From positions 1 to 40,976 of the forward strand of contig NZ_JAERUC010000089.1 of NCBI RefSeq assembly GCF_016745505.1: a stretch of DNA of 40,976 nt. The letters are read 5' to 3'. The notes under the pieces are model-generated. The model was not told where the DNA came from, made no database searches, and saw nothing but the letters and a program-made list of their open reading frames with translations. How positions within the stretch are numbered: position 1 is the first letter of the stretch; each line of letters opens with the position of its first letter. Positions 12,632 to 21,449 of the stretch are shown piece after piece. Origin of the DNA: Streptomyces silvae. GTDB lineage: Bacteria; Actinomycetota; Actinomycetes; Streptomycetales; Streptomycetaceae. A program made the translations under genes and the position numbers.

Positions 12632-13741
12632 TCACCGCGCGAGCGCCCAGGCGACGTCCCTGAGCAGCGCGTGCCGCCAGCCCGCCCGGTCATGGCCCGA
12701 CGCCGAGCGCGAGACGCGCACGGTGGCCCCGGCCCGCCCGGTCAGCTCCTCCACGAGCTCGCAGTGGGGGAGCATCCGCGCCTCGTGTTCCCCCACGTCG
12801 AACGCGATCCGCAGCCCGGACAGGTCCGGACGCTCCCGCAGCCGGTCGGCGACGGCCCCGCCGACCGGCCCGTCCACGAGGTCCGCCCGGTCCATGGCCC
12901 CCGGGGCCCACCAGAACGACGGCGACTGGCAGGCGACACGGGACACCAGCCCGGGGAACTCCAGCGCCGCGTACACGGCGCTCAGCCCGCCGAGGCTCTG
13001 CCCCGCGACCACCAGCCGGTCCCAGTCGGCCGCTACGCCGGACTCCGCCACCAGCGGCGGCAGTTCGTCCCGTACCGCCTCCCACAGCTCCGGCCTGCAC
13101 GCGAACTCGGCCGGGCGGTCCTTGGAAGGCAGGAAGACGAGGGTGACCGCGGGCATCTCACCGGCCGCGAAAGCCGCGTCGAAAGCGGTCATCGCCGGGT
13201 GGAGATACAGCCAGTCGTCGCCGTCGAGCAGCAGGACCACCGGCCCGCCGCCGCCCACCGGATGGACCCGCACGGTGCGCCGCCCGCCGAGCCGCCCGCC
13301 GGCCCAGCGGAGCCGGGTGCCCGGGACGGGCAGGACGTCGTCGGCGCCGACGACGGGCCAGTGCGGCTGGTGCGGGGCGTCCGGGGTCGCGAAGACGGAC
13401 CGGTCACCGCCCGCCCCCACGGGGTTGGACGGGTCGGCGTACGGCACGTCGTACACGAGGAACCGGTAGGTCACCCGCAGCCGTGCCGGCATGCGCACCT
13501 CGGCGTACCAGCAGTCGGTCCCGCCCCACCGGCGCAGGGGCACGGGCTCCGACCAGCTCTCGAAGTCGAGGGTCGCGGGCGACCCGCGCCACAGGAACAA
13601 CGTCACCCAGCCGCCGTCGTCGGCAGGCACCGAGGAGGGCGCCCGCCCGGCGGCCCAGAACGCGTCGGTGCCCGGTGTGCCGGGCAGCCCGAACGCGGCG
13701 AAGGCGTTCTCCGGGCAGCTGTCGAGGGTCCCTGAGGACAC
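12632..13741 (-). CDS. cchJ: Ferri-siderophore/enterochelin-type esterase
   Basis: About 369 aa alpha/beta hydrolase of the Fes/IroE-like esterase family. The N-terminal half has the Fes-type beta-sandwich character (WVTLFLWRG, RVTYRFLVYD). The C-terminal half has the nucleophile elbow GQSLGG near residue 249 and a terminal SGHD that would supply the catalytic His. Start GTG at 13741 is preferred because AGGAGG sits five bases upstream; a GTG at 13780 would add 13 residues with no such site. It is convergent with cchI (three bases between the stops) and is driven from the iron-box region at 13787-13811. In the S. coelicolor cluster CchJ occupies the same place after cchI. The proposed role is release of the peptide from the NRPS or hydrolysis of ferri-coelichelin; the sequence does not decide which. 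Confidence 0.88.
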   Translation of the reverse strand: MSSGTLDSCPENAFAAFGLPGTPGTDAFWAAGRAPSSVPADDGGWVTLFLWRGSPATLDFESWSEPVPLRRWGGTDCWYAEVRMPARLRVTYRFLVYDVPYADPSNPVGAGGDRSVFATPDAPHQPHWPVVGADDVLPVPGTRLRWAGGRLGGRRTVRVHPVGGGGPVVLLLDGDDWLYLHPAMTAFDAAFAAGEMPAVTLVFLPSKDRPAEFACRPELWEAVRDELPPLVAESGVAADWDRLVVAGQSLGGLSAVYAALEFPGLVSRVACQSPSFWWAPGAMDRADLVDGPVGGAVADRLRERPDLSGLRIAFDVGEHEARMLPHCELVEELTGRAGATVRVSRSASGHDRAGWRHALLRDVAWALAR

Positions 13742-13786
13742 GAACGCCTCCTGATGCGAGGAAAGTTGAAAGAATGACACCCGTAA

Positions 13787-13811
13787 TGATTAGGTGAGCC
13801 TAACCTAATCA
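13787..13811. promoter_or_regulatory. Iron box (DmdR1/IdeR operator), perfect consensus
   Basis: The 19-bp core at 13790-13808 reads TTAGGTGAGCCTAACCTAA. Its reverse complement is the DmdR1/IdeR consensus TTAGGTTAGGCTCACCTAA without mismatch, and TGA/TCA flanks extend the symmetry to 25 bp. On the cchJ strand it contains a TAGGCT that could be a -10 element, so bound repressor would block the promoter. It lies between divergent cchJ and the GNAT gene at 13897 and probably controls both. Confidence 0.93.
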
Positions 13812-13896
13812 ATGTCTTCTCTTCCATCCTGATCCGTCACGGATGGAGTGACGCGGCGCGCAGCCGCCGCCGACCGGACCCGAGGAAGGACCAGCC

Positions 13897-14418
13897 TTGA
13901 TCACGGTCACGCCGCGATCCGCCCCGCTGCCGCAGGAGCCGCGCGCGACCGCGTTCCGGCTGCGACCCGCCCGTGAGGAGGACGCGGCCGCACTCGCCGC
14001 TCTCGCGCGGCCGTTCGTGCGCTCGGGGGCGCTGCGTGAGCGTCCCCTCGCGCTGTACGCCGCCCGTGCCGCCGACTTCCTGGTCGCGGAGACCCCCGGC
14101 GGCTCCCTCGAAGGCTGCGTGGGGCTGCGGGAGTACCCGGCCGACGCGGGGGAGGCCGGCGGACCCGCCGGCGTCCTGTACAACTTCTGCGTGGCGGGCC
14201 ACCGGCAGGGGCACGGCGTGGGGGCCGGGCTGCTGCGCGCCACACTGACCCGGGCGCGCGCCCGGTCGCTCGGAGCGCTGTTCACGGCGACGACCGGTGA
14301 CGGCGCCCTGTTCCTGCGGTACGGGTTCACGGCGGCGGCCGCACGTCCCGCTCCCCGGCAGTGGGTGCAGTCCCTGGACCCGCGGCGGAACGCCCGCGTA
14401 CTCGCGCTCATGTGGTGA
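13897..14418 (+). CDS. GNAT acetyltransferase resembling short-form N-acetylglutamate synthase
   Basis: 173 aa, single GNAT domain. The start is TTG at 13897, with AGGAAGGA at 13883-13890 upstream. The acetyl-CoA-binding loop is GHRQGHGVGAGLL. The overall pattern follows the short actinobacterial ArgA type (M. tuberculosis Rv2747 class): LRPAREEDAAAL at the N-terminus, LYAARAADFLVAE, EGCVGLREY, LFLRYGF and a terminal RRNARVLALMW. This was compared from memory and not by alignment software. That family makes N-acetylglutamate from glutamate and acetyl-CoA, the first step to ornithine. The context supports this: it shares the iron-box intergenic region with cchJ and faces an argB paralogue. An unrelated GNAT substrate remains possible. 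Confidence 0.7.
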   Translation: MITVTPRSAPLPQEPRATAFRLRPAREEDAAALAALARPFVRSGALRERPLALYAARAADFLVAETPGGSLEGCVGLREYPADAGEAGGPAGVLYNFCVAGHRQGHGVGAGLLRATLTRARARSLGALFTATTGDGALFLRYGFTAAAARPAPRQWVQSLDPRRNARVLALMW

Positions 14419-14490
14419 ACGCCGGTCGCCGGGGCGAAGCGTCGGCTCCGCCCGCGGGTGCCGCCCGCGCGTGCCGCGTCCGCGCAGGCC

Positions 14491-15459
14491 TCAGCTCCGG
14501 CAGGCGGTACGCGAGGGCCGCGTGCTCCGGGCCGGTCGCGCGGCGTCCTGCCCGAGGTCCCCGCCGCCGTCCGGCACCACGGTGGTCCCGGAGCCCGCCC
14601 CGTCGAGGACGCCGCGCAGCACCGCGTGCGGCGTACGGCCGTCGAGCACATGCGCTCTGCGGACACCGCCCCGCACGGCCCGCAGGCAGCCCTCCATCTT
14701 GGGCAGCATCCCGCTCGCCAGCCCCGGCAGCAGTTCGTCCAGGTCCTCGGCGGTCAGCCGCTCGATCACCTCGGTGCTCTCCGGCCAGTTGGCGTACAGG
14801 CCCTCCACGTCGGTGAGCATCACCAGCCGGTCGGCGCCGAGCGCCACGGCCAGGGCCGACGCCGCGAGGTCGGCGTTGACGTTGTAGACCTGTCCGTCCT
14901 CGCCGCGTGCCACGGGGGAGACCACCGGGATGTGACCCTGCTCCAGCAGCAGGCGCAGCATGCCGGGGTCCACGTCCACGACGTCCCCGACGAGCCCGAT
15001 GTCCACGGGCCGGCCGTCCACCCAGGCCGGCCGCCGGACCGCCGTCATTGTGTGCGCGTCCTCACCGGTCATCCCCACGGCGAAGGGCCCGTGGGCGTTG
15101 ATGTGGCCCACCAGATCTCGCTGGACCCTCCCGGTGAGCACCATGCGCACCACCTCCATGGTCTCCGGCGTGGTCACCCGGAGACCGGCCTCGAAGCGGG
15201 ACCGGAGGCCGAGGCGGCCGAGCATCGCGTTGATCTGCGGCCCGCCCCCGTGCACGACGACGGGACGCAGGCCGGCCCGCCGCAGCTCCACCACGTCCTG
15301 TGCGAAGGACCGTTGCAGACCCTCGTCCACCATGGCGTGCCCGCCGAACTTCACGACGACCACGTCGCGGGACGCCCGCGCCGGGAGGCGGGGTGAGGTG
15401 GGTCCGGGGATGACGGTGCGCTCCGGCACCGGCAAGGGCTCGACGGCGGGCACGTCCAC
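14491..15459 (-). CDS. argB: Acetylglutamate kinase, siderophore-linked paralogue
   Basis: About 322 aa amino-acid kinase that phosphorylates N-acetylglutamate, the second step to ornithine. Visible motifs: [11 protein letters not shown] (phosphate loop), [14 protein letters not shown] (substrate loop), GLTGEDAH-like [28 protein letters not shown] and [12 protein letters not shown], and [16 protein letters not shown] near the C-terminus. GTG at 15459 is chosen for GGAGGT nine bases upstream; an earlier GTG at 15501 is possible. The roughly 35 residues before the kinase core are proline-rich ([17 protein letters not shown]), unlike the helical N-terminus of arginine-sensitive kinases. There is also a C-terminal tail of about 25 residues beyond the usual end. 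An iron box lies 64 bases upstream. It is convergent with the GNAT gene, suggesting dedicated ornithine supply under iron starvation. Confidence 0.92.
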   Translation of the reverse strand: MDVPAVEPLPVPERTVIPGPTSPRLPARASRDVVVVKFGGHAMVDEGLQRSFAQDVVELRRAGLRPVVVHGGGPQINAMLGRLGLRSRFEAGLRVTTPETMEVVRMVLTGRVQRDLVGHINAHGPFAVGMTGEDAHTMTAVRRPAWVDGRPVDIGLVGDVVDVDPGMLRLLLEQGHIPVVSPVARGEDGQVYNVNADLAASALAVALGADRLVMLTDVEGLYANWPESTEVIERLTAEDLDELLPGLASGMLPKMEGCLRAVRGGVRRAHVLDGRTPHAVLRGVLDGAGSGTTVVPDGGGDLGQDAARPARSTRPSRTACRS

Positions 15460-15522
15460 GGATCGATTACCTCCACTGATTGCACTGATGACACTGCGCA
15501 CCCTGGGCCGCCCCAGACGTAG

Positions 15523-15541
15523 GAAGCTTAGCCTAACCTAA
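15523..15541. promoter_or_regulatory. Iron box upstream of the argB paralogue
   Basis: GAAGCTTAGCCTAACCTAA matches the reverse-complement iron-box consensus at 15 of 19 positions. One arm is perfect (GCCTAACCTAA) and the mismatches sit in the other arm. On the argB strand it includes TTAGGTTAGGCT, with TAGGCT as a candidate -10. Its position 64 bases before the kinase start fits promoter repression by DmdR1. Confidence 0.82.
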
Positions 15542-15621
15542 TGTCTGTCGCGCGGGAGGTGTCTCATCTGTATGGCATGCCAATGAGGCCTCTGTGGAAC
15601 GGAGTTGGGTCGAACCGGTGC

Positions 15622-16486
15622 TCAGTCGGCCAACAGGGCCGCGCGGTGGGACGTGAGGAAGTCGGCGAGCGAGGTCGGTCGCCGGCCGGTCAGCCGCTCG
15701 ACGGCGTGTGTCGTCGTTCCGTACCAACCGTCACGGCGTGCGGCACCGTTGGCGGCCAGTGCCTCCGCCGTCCGCCCGGGCAGGCCGTCGGCGAGCAGCC
15801 CGGCGGCGAGCGCCTCGTCGGAGACGGCTCGGTGGCCGACCGGGCGGCCGGTGACCTCGGTGAGGATCCGGGCGAGTTCGGCGTCGGTGACGGCCGAGGG
15901 GCCGGAGACCTCCAGCAGGCCCTTGGCGCCGCCTTCGGCGAGCACGGCTGCCGCGACCGCTGCTGAATCGTCCTTGGTGACGTAACCGACGCCCCCACCG
16001 CCCGAGTTACTGAGAAGCGTTCCCGATGCCACGGCGCGGCGCGCGGTGTCCAGCATGAGCAGCATCTCCGGCCACGTTGAAGCGGAGCGCGGTGAACGTC
16101 AGCCCCGACCGGGAAAGTGCCTGTTCGGCGAGGCGGTGGTCGTGCGCGACGCCGACCGGGTTGTCCGGCTCGCCGGCCCGGGTGAACGAGGTGTAGACGA
16201 CATGACCCACACCGGCCTCGACGGCCGCGTCGATGGCGTTCGCCTGGAGCTGCGACCGCTCGGGGAGCGGGTGGAGACTGACGATCAGCAGGGCGTCGGC
16301 ACCGTCGAATGCCGTCACGAGCGAACCGGGATCGCCGAAGTCCGCCGCGCGCACCTGGACCGGCAGGCCCGCGGCCTTCTCCGGAGTGCGGGACGTCCCC
16401 ACGACCTCGGCGGCCGGTACGCGCTGGACGAGGTGGCCGACGGTCAACTGTGCGAGCCGGCCGGCCACTCCGGTGACGACGATCAT
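15622..16486 (-). pseudogene. NmrA/QorB-like NAD(P)H-dependent oxidoreductase, frameshifted
   Basis: The first part starts at ATG 16486 behind GGGGAG and encodes MIVVTGVAGRLAQLTVGHLV, a Rossmann nucleotide-binding start typical of NmrA/QorB (YtfG) quinone reductases. It reads to ALRFNV and then shifts frame near 16060-16065. The remainder (MLLMLDTARRAVASGTL through SLADFLTSHRAALLAD) continues in another frame to the stop at 15622. Loss of two bases after the Asn-Val codons (GTGGCC where GTGTGGCC would give NVWPEML) explains the shift. Both halves are well conserved, so the lesion is recent or an assembly error. A divergent HxlR regulator is the normal partner (compare ytfG/ytfH). Unless corrected, the gene would make a truncated protein lacking the substrate-side lobe. 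Confidence 0.8.
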
Positions 16487-16499
16487 TCGGTGCTCCCCA

Positions 16500-16521
16500 C
16501 TGGTGTGCGACTGGTGTGCGA
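16500..16521. repeat. Perfect 11-bp tandem repeat in the divergent promoter
   Basis: CTGGTGTGCGA occurs twice in direct succession (16500-16510 and 16511-16521). It lies between the start of the oxidoreductase pseudogene (16486) and the HxlR gene (16570). It could be a regulator binding site, because an 11-bp period puts both copies on one face of the helix, or a simple duplication. Confidence 0.6.
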
Positions 16522-16569
16522 CGCTTGCGTCCACCTTGGACGAGGCCGAGAACGAAGGGGAGAAGGCAC

Positions 16570-17055
16570 ATGAATGTTCCCGCCGCGCTGGATGTCGATC
16601 TGGGGTCACCCGTCACCTCCGAGGAGCACGGGCATTGCCCCGTCACGGACGTGCTGCGCCGGGTGGGCGACAAATGGAGTGTGCTGATCGTCGTGCTCCT
16701 GGGCCAGGAGCCCCGGCACTACAACGAGCTGCATCGCTCGGTCGAGGGCATCAGCCGGCGGATACTCACCCGCACCCTGCGCACCCTCGAGAGGGACGGC
16801 CTCGTGACCCGCACCGTCCACCCCACGGTGCCGGCCACGGTGGAGTACGCGCTGAGCTCCCTGGGCGCGTCCCTGATGATTCCGGTCTCCGCCCTGGCCG
16901 AGTGGGGCGTGGAGCACGGCCAGGACATCGAGAACGCCCGGGGGCAGTACGACGCCCGGCCTCCCGGAGGGAACGAGAACTCCGCGGATTCCCGTGCGGC
17001 TTCCGCGGCGGGCGGGGAGCTCGCCCGCCCGCCGCGGACGGTCACTGCGCGGTGA
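16570..17055 (+). CDS. HxlR-family transcriptional regulator
   Basis: About 161 aa winged-helix regulator. The family pattern is clear: CPVTDVLRRVGDKWSVLIVVLL (Cys-Pro plus GDKWS), HYNELHRSVEGISRRILTRTLRTLERDGLVTRT (recognition helix) and VEYALSSLGASLM (wing). The Cys of CPV is the conserved redox-sensitive Cys in QorR/HypR-type members. ATG at 16570 is chosen because HxlR proteins begin shortly before the Cys and AGAAGG lies just upstream; the open frame extends to 16516. The C-terminal 40 residues are low-complexity and probably disordered. It is divergent from the quinone-reductase-like gene and probably controls it in response to quinone or electrophile stress. Confidence 0.88.
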   Translation: MNVPAALDVDLGSPVTSEEHGHCPVTDVLRRVGDKWSVLIVVLLGQEPRHYNELHRSVEGISRRILTRTLRTLERDGLVTRTVHPTVPATVEYALSSLGASLMIPVSALAEWGVEHGQDIENARGQYDARPPGGNENSADSRAASAAGGELARPPRTVTAR

Positions 17056-18503
17056 TACGCAGCACCCCGGTCACGGTGCCCTGGAGATAGGCGCCGTCCG
17101 GCGCGATCGTGCCCGCCATCTGCAAGGTGTCGTACAGCGATCCCACCCCGACCTTCGCGGAGCGGGTGATCTGCCCGCTGTCGGGGTCGATCTGCACATA
17201 GCGGTACGGGTCCAGCAGGCTGGTCCCCTTGGTGCCGGGAATCAGCGGGTCGCGCACCACCGTGTGGAGCCGGCCGTCGGCCGTCGACAGCTTCGGTACG
17301 GCGGCGGACCGCAGGGCGTTGTCCCACACGAGCGAGCACGCCGACCCGTCGGCCCGTACGTCCACCCGGGACAGACCGCCCGCGAAGTCGGCTGAGGCGG
17401 GCACACTGGTCCCCGCGCCCTCGGGGACGGCGGGGTACGGATAGCCGTAGGTTCCCGCGACGAAGACGCTGCGGCCGACGCCCACCGGGGAGTTCTCGCT
17501 GCCTGGGCCGTTCGCCGCCTTCAGGACCGGGACCGAGCAGACGTCCGAACCGTCGGCCGTGCGATACACCTTCAGGTTGGCCGCGGTGTCGGAGTTGTCG
17601 ACGATGGCGACGTACTCGGTGCCCCCGGACGGGCCGAAGAACGTGGGCGTCGACCCGCTGCCCCAGCTCAGCAGACCGGGCTTACGGGCCGACCCGCGGT
17701 TGTAGGCCTTGCGCCAGAGGATCTTCGGCGCACCGCCCTCCGAGGCGAGCAGATAGGTGGCGTGGGTGGTGGTCACCGCGATGCCCTCGGGGGCCGTGGA
17801 GATGCTGTTGGCGACGCGTTCGCGCGGGCAGGGTGAGGGCCTACGCCGTGCCGGTGGAGTCGTCGGCGGTGCCCACCACGCCTCCGCCGGTGGCGAACCA
17901 GACGCGGCCGTCCCAGTCGGGCGCGAGCCCGGTCACCGCGTCGCCCTCCGGTATGACGGAGGCCAGCGACAGGCTCCGGTCGACCCTCAGGGTCCAGTCA
18001 CCTTCGCCGTTCCGATGGTGTCCGACCCGCAGCAGGCTGCGGCTGCCGTCGGCGACGACCAGCCGGTCCTGGTCGTCGATATAGGCGTAGACACCGCCCA
18101 GCAGCGACCCCTTGGTCAGCTTCAGCGTGGTCAGGGAGGACCCGTCGGCAGGGTCGAGGAGATGGACCGTGGGCACCTGGCCGAAGATCGGGGTGCAGAG
18201 GGCGACCGGGTAACCGTCGGCCCCCACCAGGACGGTCGGGCACGCCGAGGCCAGTGCGGTGCGTGAGGATGAGAGCGTGCCCGCCCCGGGCCCGGCCAGC
18301 GGGGTGGTGTCCGAGGAACCCGTGTCCCCGTGCATGGTGGCGGTGCCGTCAGGACCCGCGTACGGGTTATGAGGAGGCGTCGGGCCGAACGACGCGGGGG
18401 AGACGGCCGAGGCGGGCACGGCGCAGCCGAGGGCGAGCGCCGCGAGGACGGCGCCGACGGTTCTCCAGCGAGCGGACCTGTGCGGAGTGGAGGAGAGGGA
18501 CAC
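17042..18503 (-). pseudogene. Secreted protein with PQQ/NHL-like repeat character, disrupted
   Basis: The first part starts at GTG 18503 (GGAAAGGA about 10 bases upstream) with a Sec signal peptide (RSARWRTVGAVLAALALG, then PASA). It continues with beta-strand-rich blade-like sequence (LDPADGSSLTTL, YIDDQDRLVVADGS, DWDGRVWFATGGG) and ends at TAG 17841-17843. A few codons later a two-base loss near 17824-17832 shifts the frame. The second part runs from about 17820 to 17042 with similar blades (YVAIVDNSD, YVQIDPDSGQI) and ends VLRITAQ. Repairing the TAG to TAC and restoring two bases gives one continuous protein of about 485 aa, TAYALTLPAGERVANS across the gap. Two lesions within 20 bases make a real pseudogene or a local consensus error likely. 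Its function is unknown; a surface beta-propeller is plausible. Confidence 0.75.
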
Positions 18504-18999
18504 GGCAGTACGGTCCTTTCCGGTACGGACGTACCAGGAGGGCAGGAGGGGGCGCGCGGGTCGCCGGTCACCCCGCTTCCAGGGCACGCCGACGGCCCCA
18601 CGGGCAGGGGAGGAAGCGACGGGTACGACGGCGCGCGGCCGTCGGAGAAGGGCACCGGACAGCTGGGGCGTCCGCGCGTTCACGGCCGAGGCCGGAGGGC
18701 GGCGGCGGGGAAGCGGATGCGGAGCGGCCCGCCCGCAGATGTCAGCCTGTGCGGAGACAGAGCGCGCCGGCGGTTCGCACGAGATCGACATGGCGTCGTC
18801 GCGTGAACTCCTGGCAGCGCTTCATGCGGGTGATCCAAGCAGTACGGCTGACCCTCGGTCAAGGGCGGTCCCACGTGCCGGAACAGCTCGAAGCGGCCCG
18901 TACGGAACGGCTCGCGGCACCCGGCGGGAGCGGAATCATGGGTGCCGGGCGCCGCACCAGGAACACGGCCCCCGTGACACGACCGAGAGGACCCGCCCC
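18504..18999. promoter_or_regulatory. Divergent intergenic region with two small palindromes
   Basis: This 496-base stretch separates the secreted-protein pseudogene from the IclR gene, and I see no convincing gene in it. It contains GGTAC-GGAC-GTACC at 18522-18535, close to the pseudogene start. It also contains TGACC-CTC-GGTCA at 18849-18861, about 140 bases before the IclR start. Either could be an operator, and the second is a candidate autoregulatory site for the IclR protein. A longer in-frame extension of the IclR frame through this region is low-complexity and Arg/Gly-rich and is not thought to be coding. Confidence 0.4.
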
Positions 19000-19785
19000 G
19001 TGGCCGACCCCAAGAGCTACATCATCGAGTCGCTGGACACCGGGCTGCGCCTGATGCGCCTCTTCCTCACCCACGACACCCTGTCCGTCACCGACGCCGC
19101 CAGGGAACTGGAGGTGGCCCGCTCCACCGCGCACCGCGTGCTCAGCACCCTCGAGTCGCGCGGCTTCGCCACCCGCGACACCTCAGGGCGGGGCTACGTC
19201 GCGGGCCCCGAACTGGTCACCCTCGGCCGCCCGGCCGGCTACGGCCCCGAGATCCGGGCCCGCGTCCAAGCGGTGCTGGACGAGGCCGCCACCGCCACCG
19301 GGGAGACGGTCGGCACCGCCGCCCTGCTCGGCGACCAGGTGATCATCACGGATGGCCGGGAATCGCCCCACCCCGTGCGCGCCGTACTGGAGACCGGCCG
19401 GGTCCACCCCGCCCACGCCACCTCGGCGGGCAAGGTGCTGCTGGCCCAGCTGACCACCGAACAGGTCTGCGCCCTCTACCCGGAGGAACGGCTCCCCGGC
19501 CTCACCGGCCGCACCCTGGTCTCCCGTACCGCCCTGCTCTCCGAACTGGCCGGAATCCGCACCCTCGGCCGCGCCGACAGTGTCGGTGAGTCGGTGCCGG
19601 GGATGAACACCGTCGCCGTCCCGCTGGCCGGAAACAGCTGGCGTGACCGGCTCGCCCTGATGGCGTCCATGCCCGCGGACCGGGGCGGTGAGTCCGAGCT
19701 GGCCCGGCACGCCGTGGCGCTGCGGAAGGCCGCCGGACTGTTGCCGTCGGCCTCCTCCTCGCCGGACCCGGAGCGGGTCAACTGA
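19000..19785 (+). CDS. IclR-family transcriptional regulator
   Basis: About 261 aa. The N-terminal winged helix (residues 5-65) shows SLDTGLRLMRLFLTHDTLSVTDAARELEVARSTAHRVLSTLESRGF, and the IclR effector domain follows (ATGETVGTAALLGDQVIIT, AHATSAGKVLLAQ, RTLGRADSVGESVPGMNTVAVPL). GTG at 19000 is chosen for GAGAGG nine bases upstream and because it places the helix-turn-helix at the normal distance. A secreted alpha-amylase gene follows in the same direction but has its own promoter. IclR proteins usually respond to small carbon-catabolic effectors; the ligand cannot be read here. Confidence 0.9.
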   Translation: MADPKSYIIESLDTGLRLMRLFLTHDTLSVTDAARELEVARSTAHRVLSTLESRGFATRDTSGRGYVAGPELVTLGRPAGYGPEIRARVQAVLDEAATATGETVGTAALLGDQVIITDGRESPHPVRAVLETGRVHPAHATSAGKVLLAQLTTEQVCALYPEERLPGLTGRTLVSRTALLSELAGIRTLGRADSVGESVPGMNTVAVPLAGNSWRDRLALMASMPADRGGESELARHAVALRKAAGLLPSASSSPDPERVN

Positions 19786-19842
19786 CAGCAGCAGACGGCG
19801 GAAGGGGTTTGCGTAAGAATCTGAAAGAGCTTGCAGAAATCC

Positions 19843-19871
19843 TTGACGACGGCCAGGCGGAGCGGCAGGCT
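19843..19871 (+). promoter_or_regulatory. Promoter of the alpha-amylase gene
   Basis: TTGACG (19843-19848), a 17-base spacer and CAGGCT (19866-19871) form a good Streptomyces housekeeping promoter. CTTGCA just upstream (19830-19835) and CTTGAC overlapping the -35 element recall the CTTGCA direct repeats found before other Streptomyces amylase genes, where a maltose regulator of the LacI family acts; that link is an inference. Confidence 0.6.
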
Positions 19872-19951
19872 CCACACGTTCCCCCCACGGCAGCCTGGCG
19901 CGTGGCTGTCTTCGAGGGCACAGCTGTGCCCTGTCGTCGAAGGAGCCGCAC

Positions 19952-21331
19952 ATGCAGCACCGATCCCGTCTCATCGGCGGAACACTGGCCGGAGTCCTGA
20001 CCGTCGCAGGCCTCACCACGCTCGCGCCCTGGCAGTCGCAGGCGACACCGCCCGGCGAGAAGACCGTCACCGTCACCATGTTCGAGCGCCCGTACGCGGA
20101 CGTGGCGTCCGCCTGCACCGACCAGCTCGGCCCCGCCGGTTACGGCTACGTGCAGGTGTCCCCCGCCACCGAGCACATCCAGGGCGACCAGTGGTGGACC
20201 TCCTACCAGCCGGTCAGCTACAAGATCGCCGGCCGTCTGGGAGACCGTGACGCGTTCGCCGCCATGGTGGACGCCTGCCACTCCGCAGGGGTCAAGGTCA
20301 TCGCCGACGCCGTCATCAACCACATGGCCGCGGGTTCCGGCACGGGCACCGGCGGAACCGCCTACACGAAGTACGACTACCCCGGGTACTTCGGGGACGC
20401 CGACTTCCACACCTGCCGCACCGCCATCAAGGACTACACCGACCGCGGCGACGTGCAGAACTGCGAACTGGTGGGGCTCTCCGACCTCGACACCGGCAAG
20501 GACGAGGTCCGCTCCACCATCGCCGCCTACCTCGACGACCTGCGGTCGATGGGCGTCGACGGCTTCCGCATCGACGCCGCCAAGCACATGGCGGCCGACG
20601 ACGTCGCCGCCATCAAGGGCAGGATGAGCGACCCCGGGTTCTGGGTCTCGGAGGTGATCCAGGGCGGCGGCGAAGCCGTCCAGCCCGAGGAGTACACCGA
20701 GATCGGTGACGTGGACGAATTCCGGTACGGGGGCCACCTCAAGAGCGCCTTCCAGGGCGGCGGCATCGCGCAGCTGAAGGCCGTCGCCGACGGCAAGCTG
20801 GGCAGCGCCTCGGCCCGTACGTTCGTCGACAACTGGGACACCGAACGCAACGGCTCGACACTGACCTACAAGGACGGCGCCGCCTACACCCTCGCCAACG
20901 TGTTCATGCTCGCCTCGCCGTACGGTTCGCCCAACGTGTACTCCGGCTACGAGTGGTCCGACGCGGACGCGGGCCCGCCGAGCGGCGCCGACGGCTGGAC
21001 GGACACGCACGCCCAGCAGACGATCACGGGCCTGGTCGGCTTCCGTAACGCCGTGGGCTCGGCCGAGCTGACCGACTGGTGGGACAACGGAGGCAGCGCG
21101 CTCGCCTTCGGCCGTGGCGACAAGGGATTCGTCGCCCTCAACAACGCGGACGACGCCCTGACGGAGACCTTCACGACCTCCCTGCCCGCAGGCACTTACT
21201 GCAACGTCGCCGCGGCCTCTCCGGACGACTGCGACGGCAACACCGTCACGGTCGGCGACGACGGCACCGTCCAGGCCACGGTGCCGGCCCGCGGCGCGCT
21301 GGCACTGCACACCGGAGCCCAGGCCGGCTGA
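19952..21331 (+). CDS. Secreted GH13 alpha-amylase
   Basis: 459 aa. A Sec signal peptide is followed by a single GH13 (beta/alpha)8 barrel with a C-terminal beta domain ([14 protein letters not shown] end). The start is ATG 19952 with AAGGAG at 19940-19945. Conserved regions are visible: DAVINHM (region I), [10 protein letters not shown] with nucleophile Asp208, WVSEVIQG with acid/base Glu234, and [10 protein letters not shown] with transition-state Asp296. Region IV has Trp295 where most GH13 enzymes have His (NHD). No starch-binding CBM20 domain follows, unlike longer Streptomyces amylases. It hydrolyses internal alpha-1,4 bonds of starch outside the cell. It probably has its own transcript, ending at the hairpin at 21360-21393. 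Confidence 0.94.
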   Translation: MQHRSRLIGGTLAGVLTVAGLTTLAPWQSQATPPGEKTVTVTMFERPYADVASACTDQLGPAGYGYVQVSPATEHIQGDQWWTSYQPVSYKIAGRLGDRDAFAAMVDACHSAGVKVIADAVINHMAAGSGTGTGGTAYTKYDYPGYFGDADFHTCRTAIKDYTDRGDVQNCELVGLSDLDTGKDEVRSTIAAYLDDLRSMGVDGFRIDAAKHMAADDVAAIKGRMSDPGFWVSEVIQGGGEAVQPEEYTEIGDVDEFRYGGHLKSAFQGGGIAQLKAVADGKLGSASARTFVDNWDTERNGSTLTYKDGAAYTLANVFMLASPYGSPNVYSGYEWSDADAGPPSGADGWTDTHAQQTITGLVGFRNAVGSAELTDWWDNGGSALAFGRGDKGFVALNNADDALTETFTTSLPAGTYCNVAAASPDDCDGNTVTVGDDGTVQATVPARGALALHTGAQAG

Positions 21332-21359
21332 CAGTCCCGGACGACAGCACGGACGTACG

Positions 21360-21393
21360 ACGCGCAGGGCGGAGTCCTCTCCGTCCTGCGCGT
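21360..21393 (+). terminator. Hairpin terminator after the amylase gene
   Basis: Arms at 21360-21374 and 21379-21393 pair over 15 positions (14 Watson-Crick and one G-T) around a four-base loop, 28 bases after the amylase stop. There is no U-tract, as is common for Streptomyces terminators. Confidence 0.75.
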
Positions 21394-21449
21394 CCTGCGT
21401 GGGAGCGGCGCCGCCCCGACGCCCCGAACAGAGAGGCACGACCACCTTC

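Noticed and set aside
18487..18999. N-terminal extension of the IclR frame
   Set aside because: Low-complexity Arg/Gly-rich sequence; GTG 19000 has a ribosome site and the normal IclR start.
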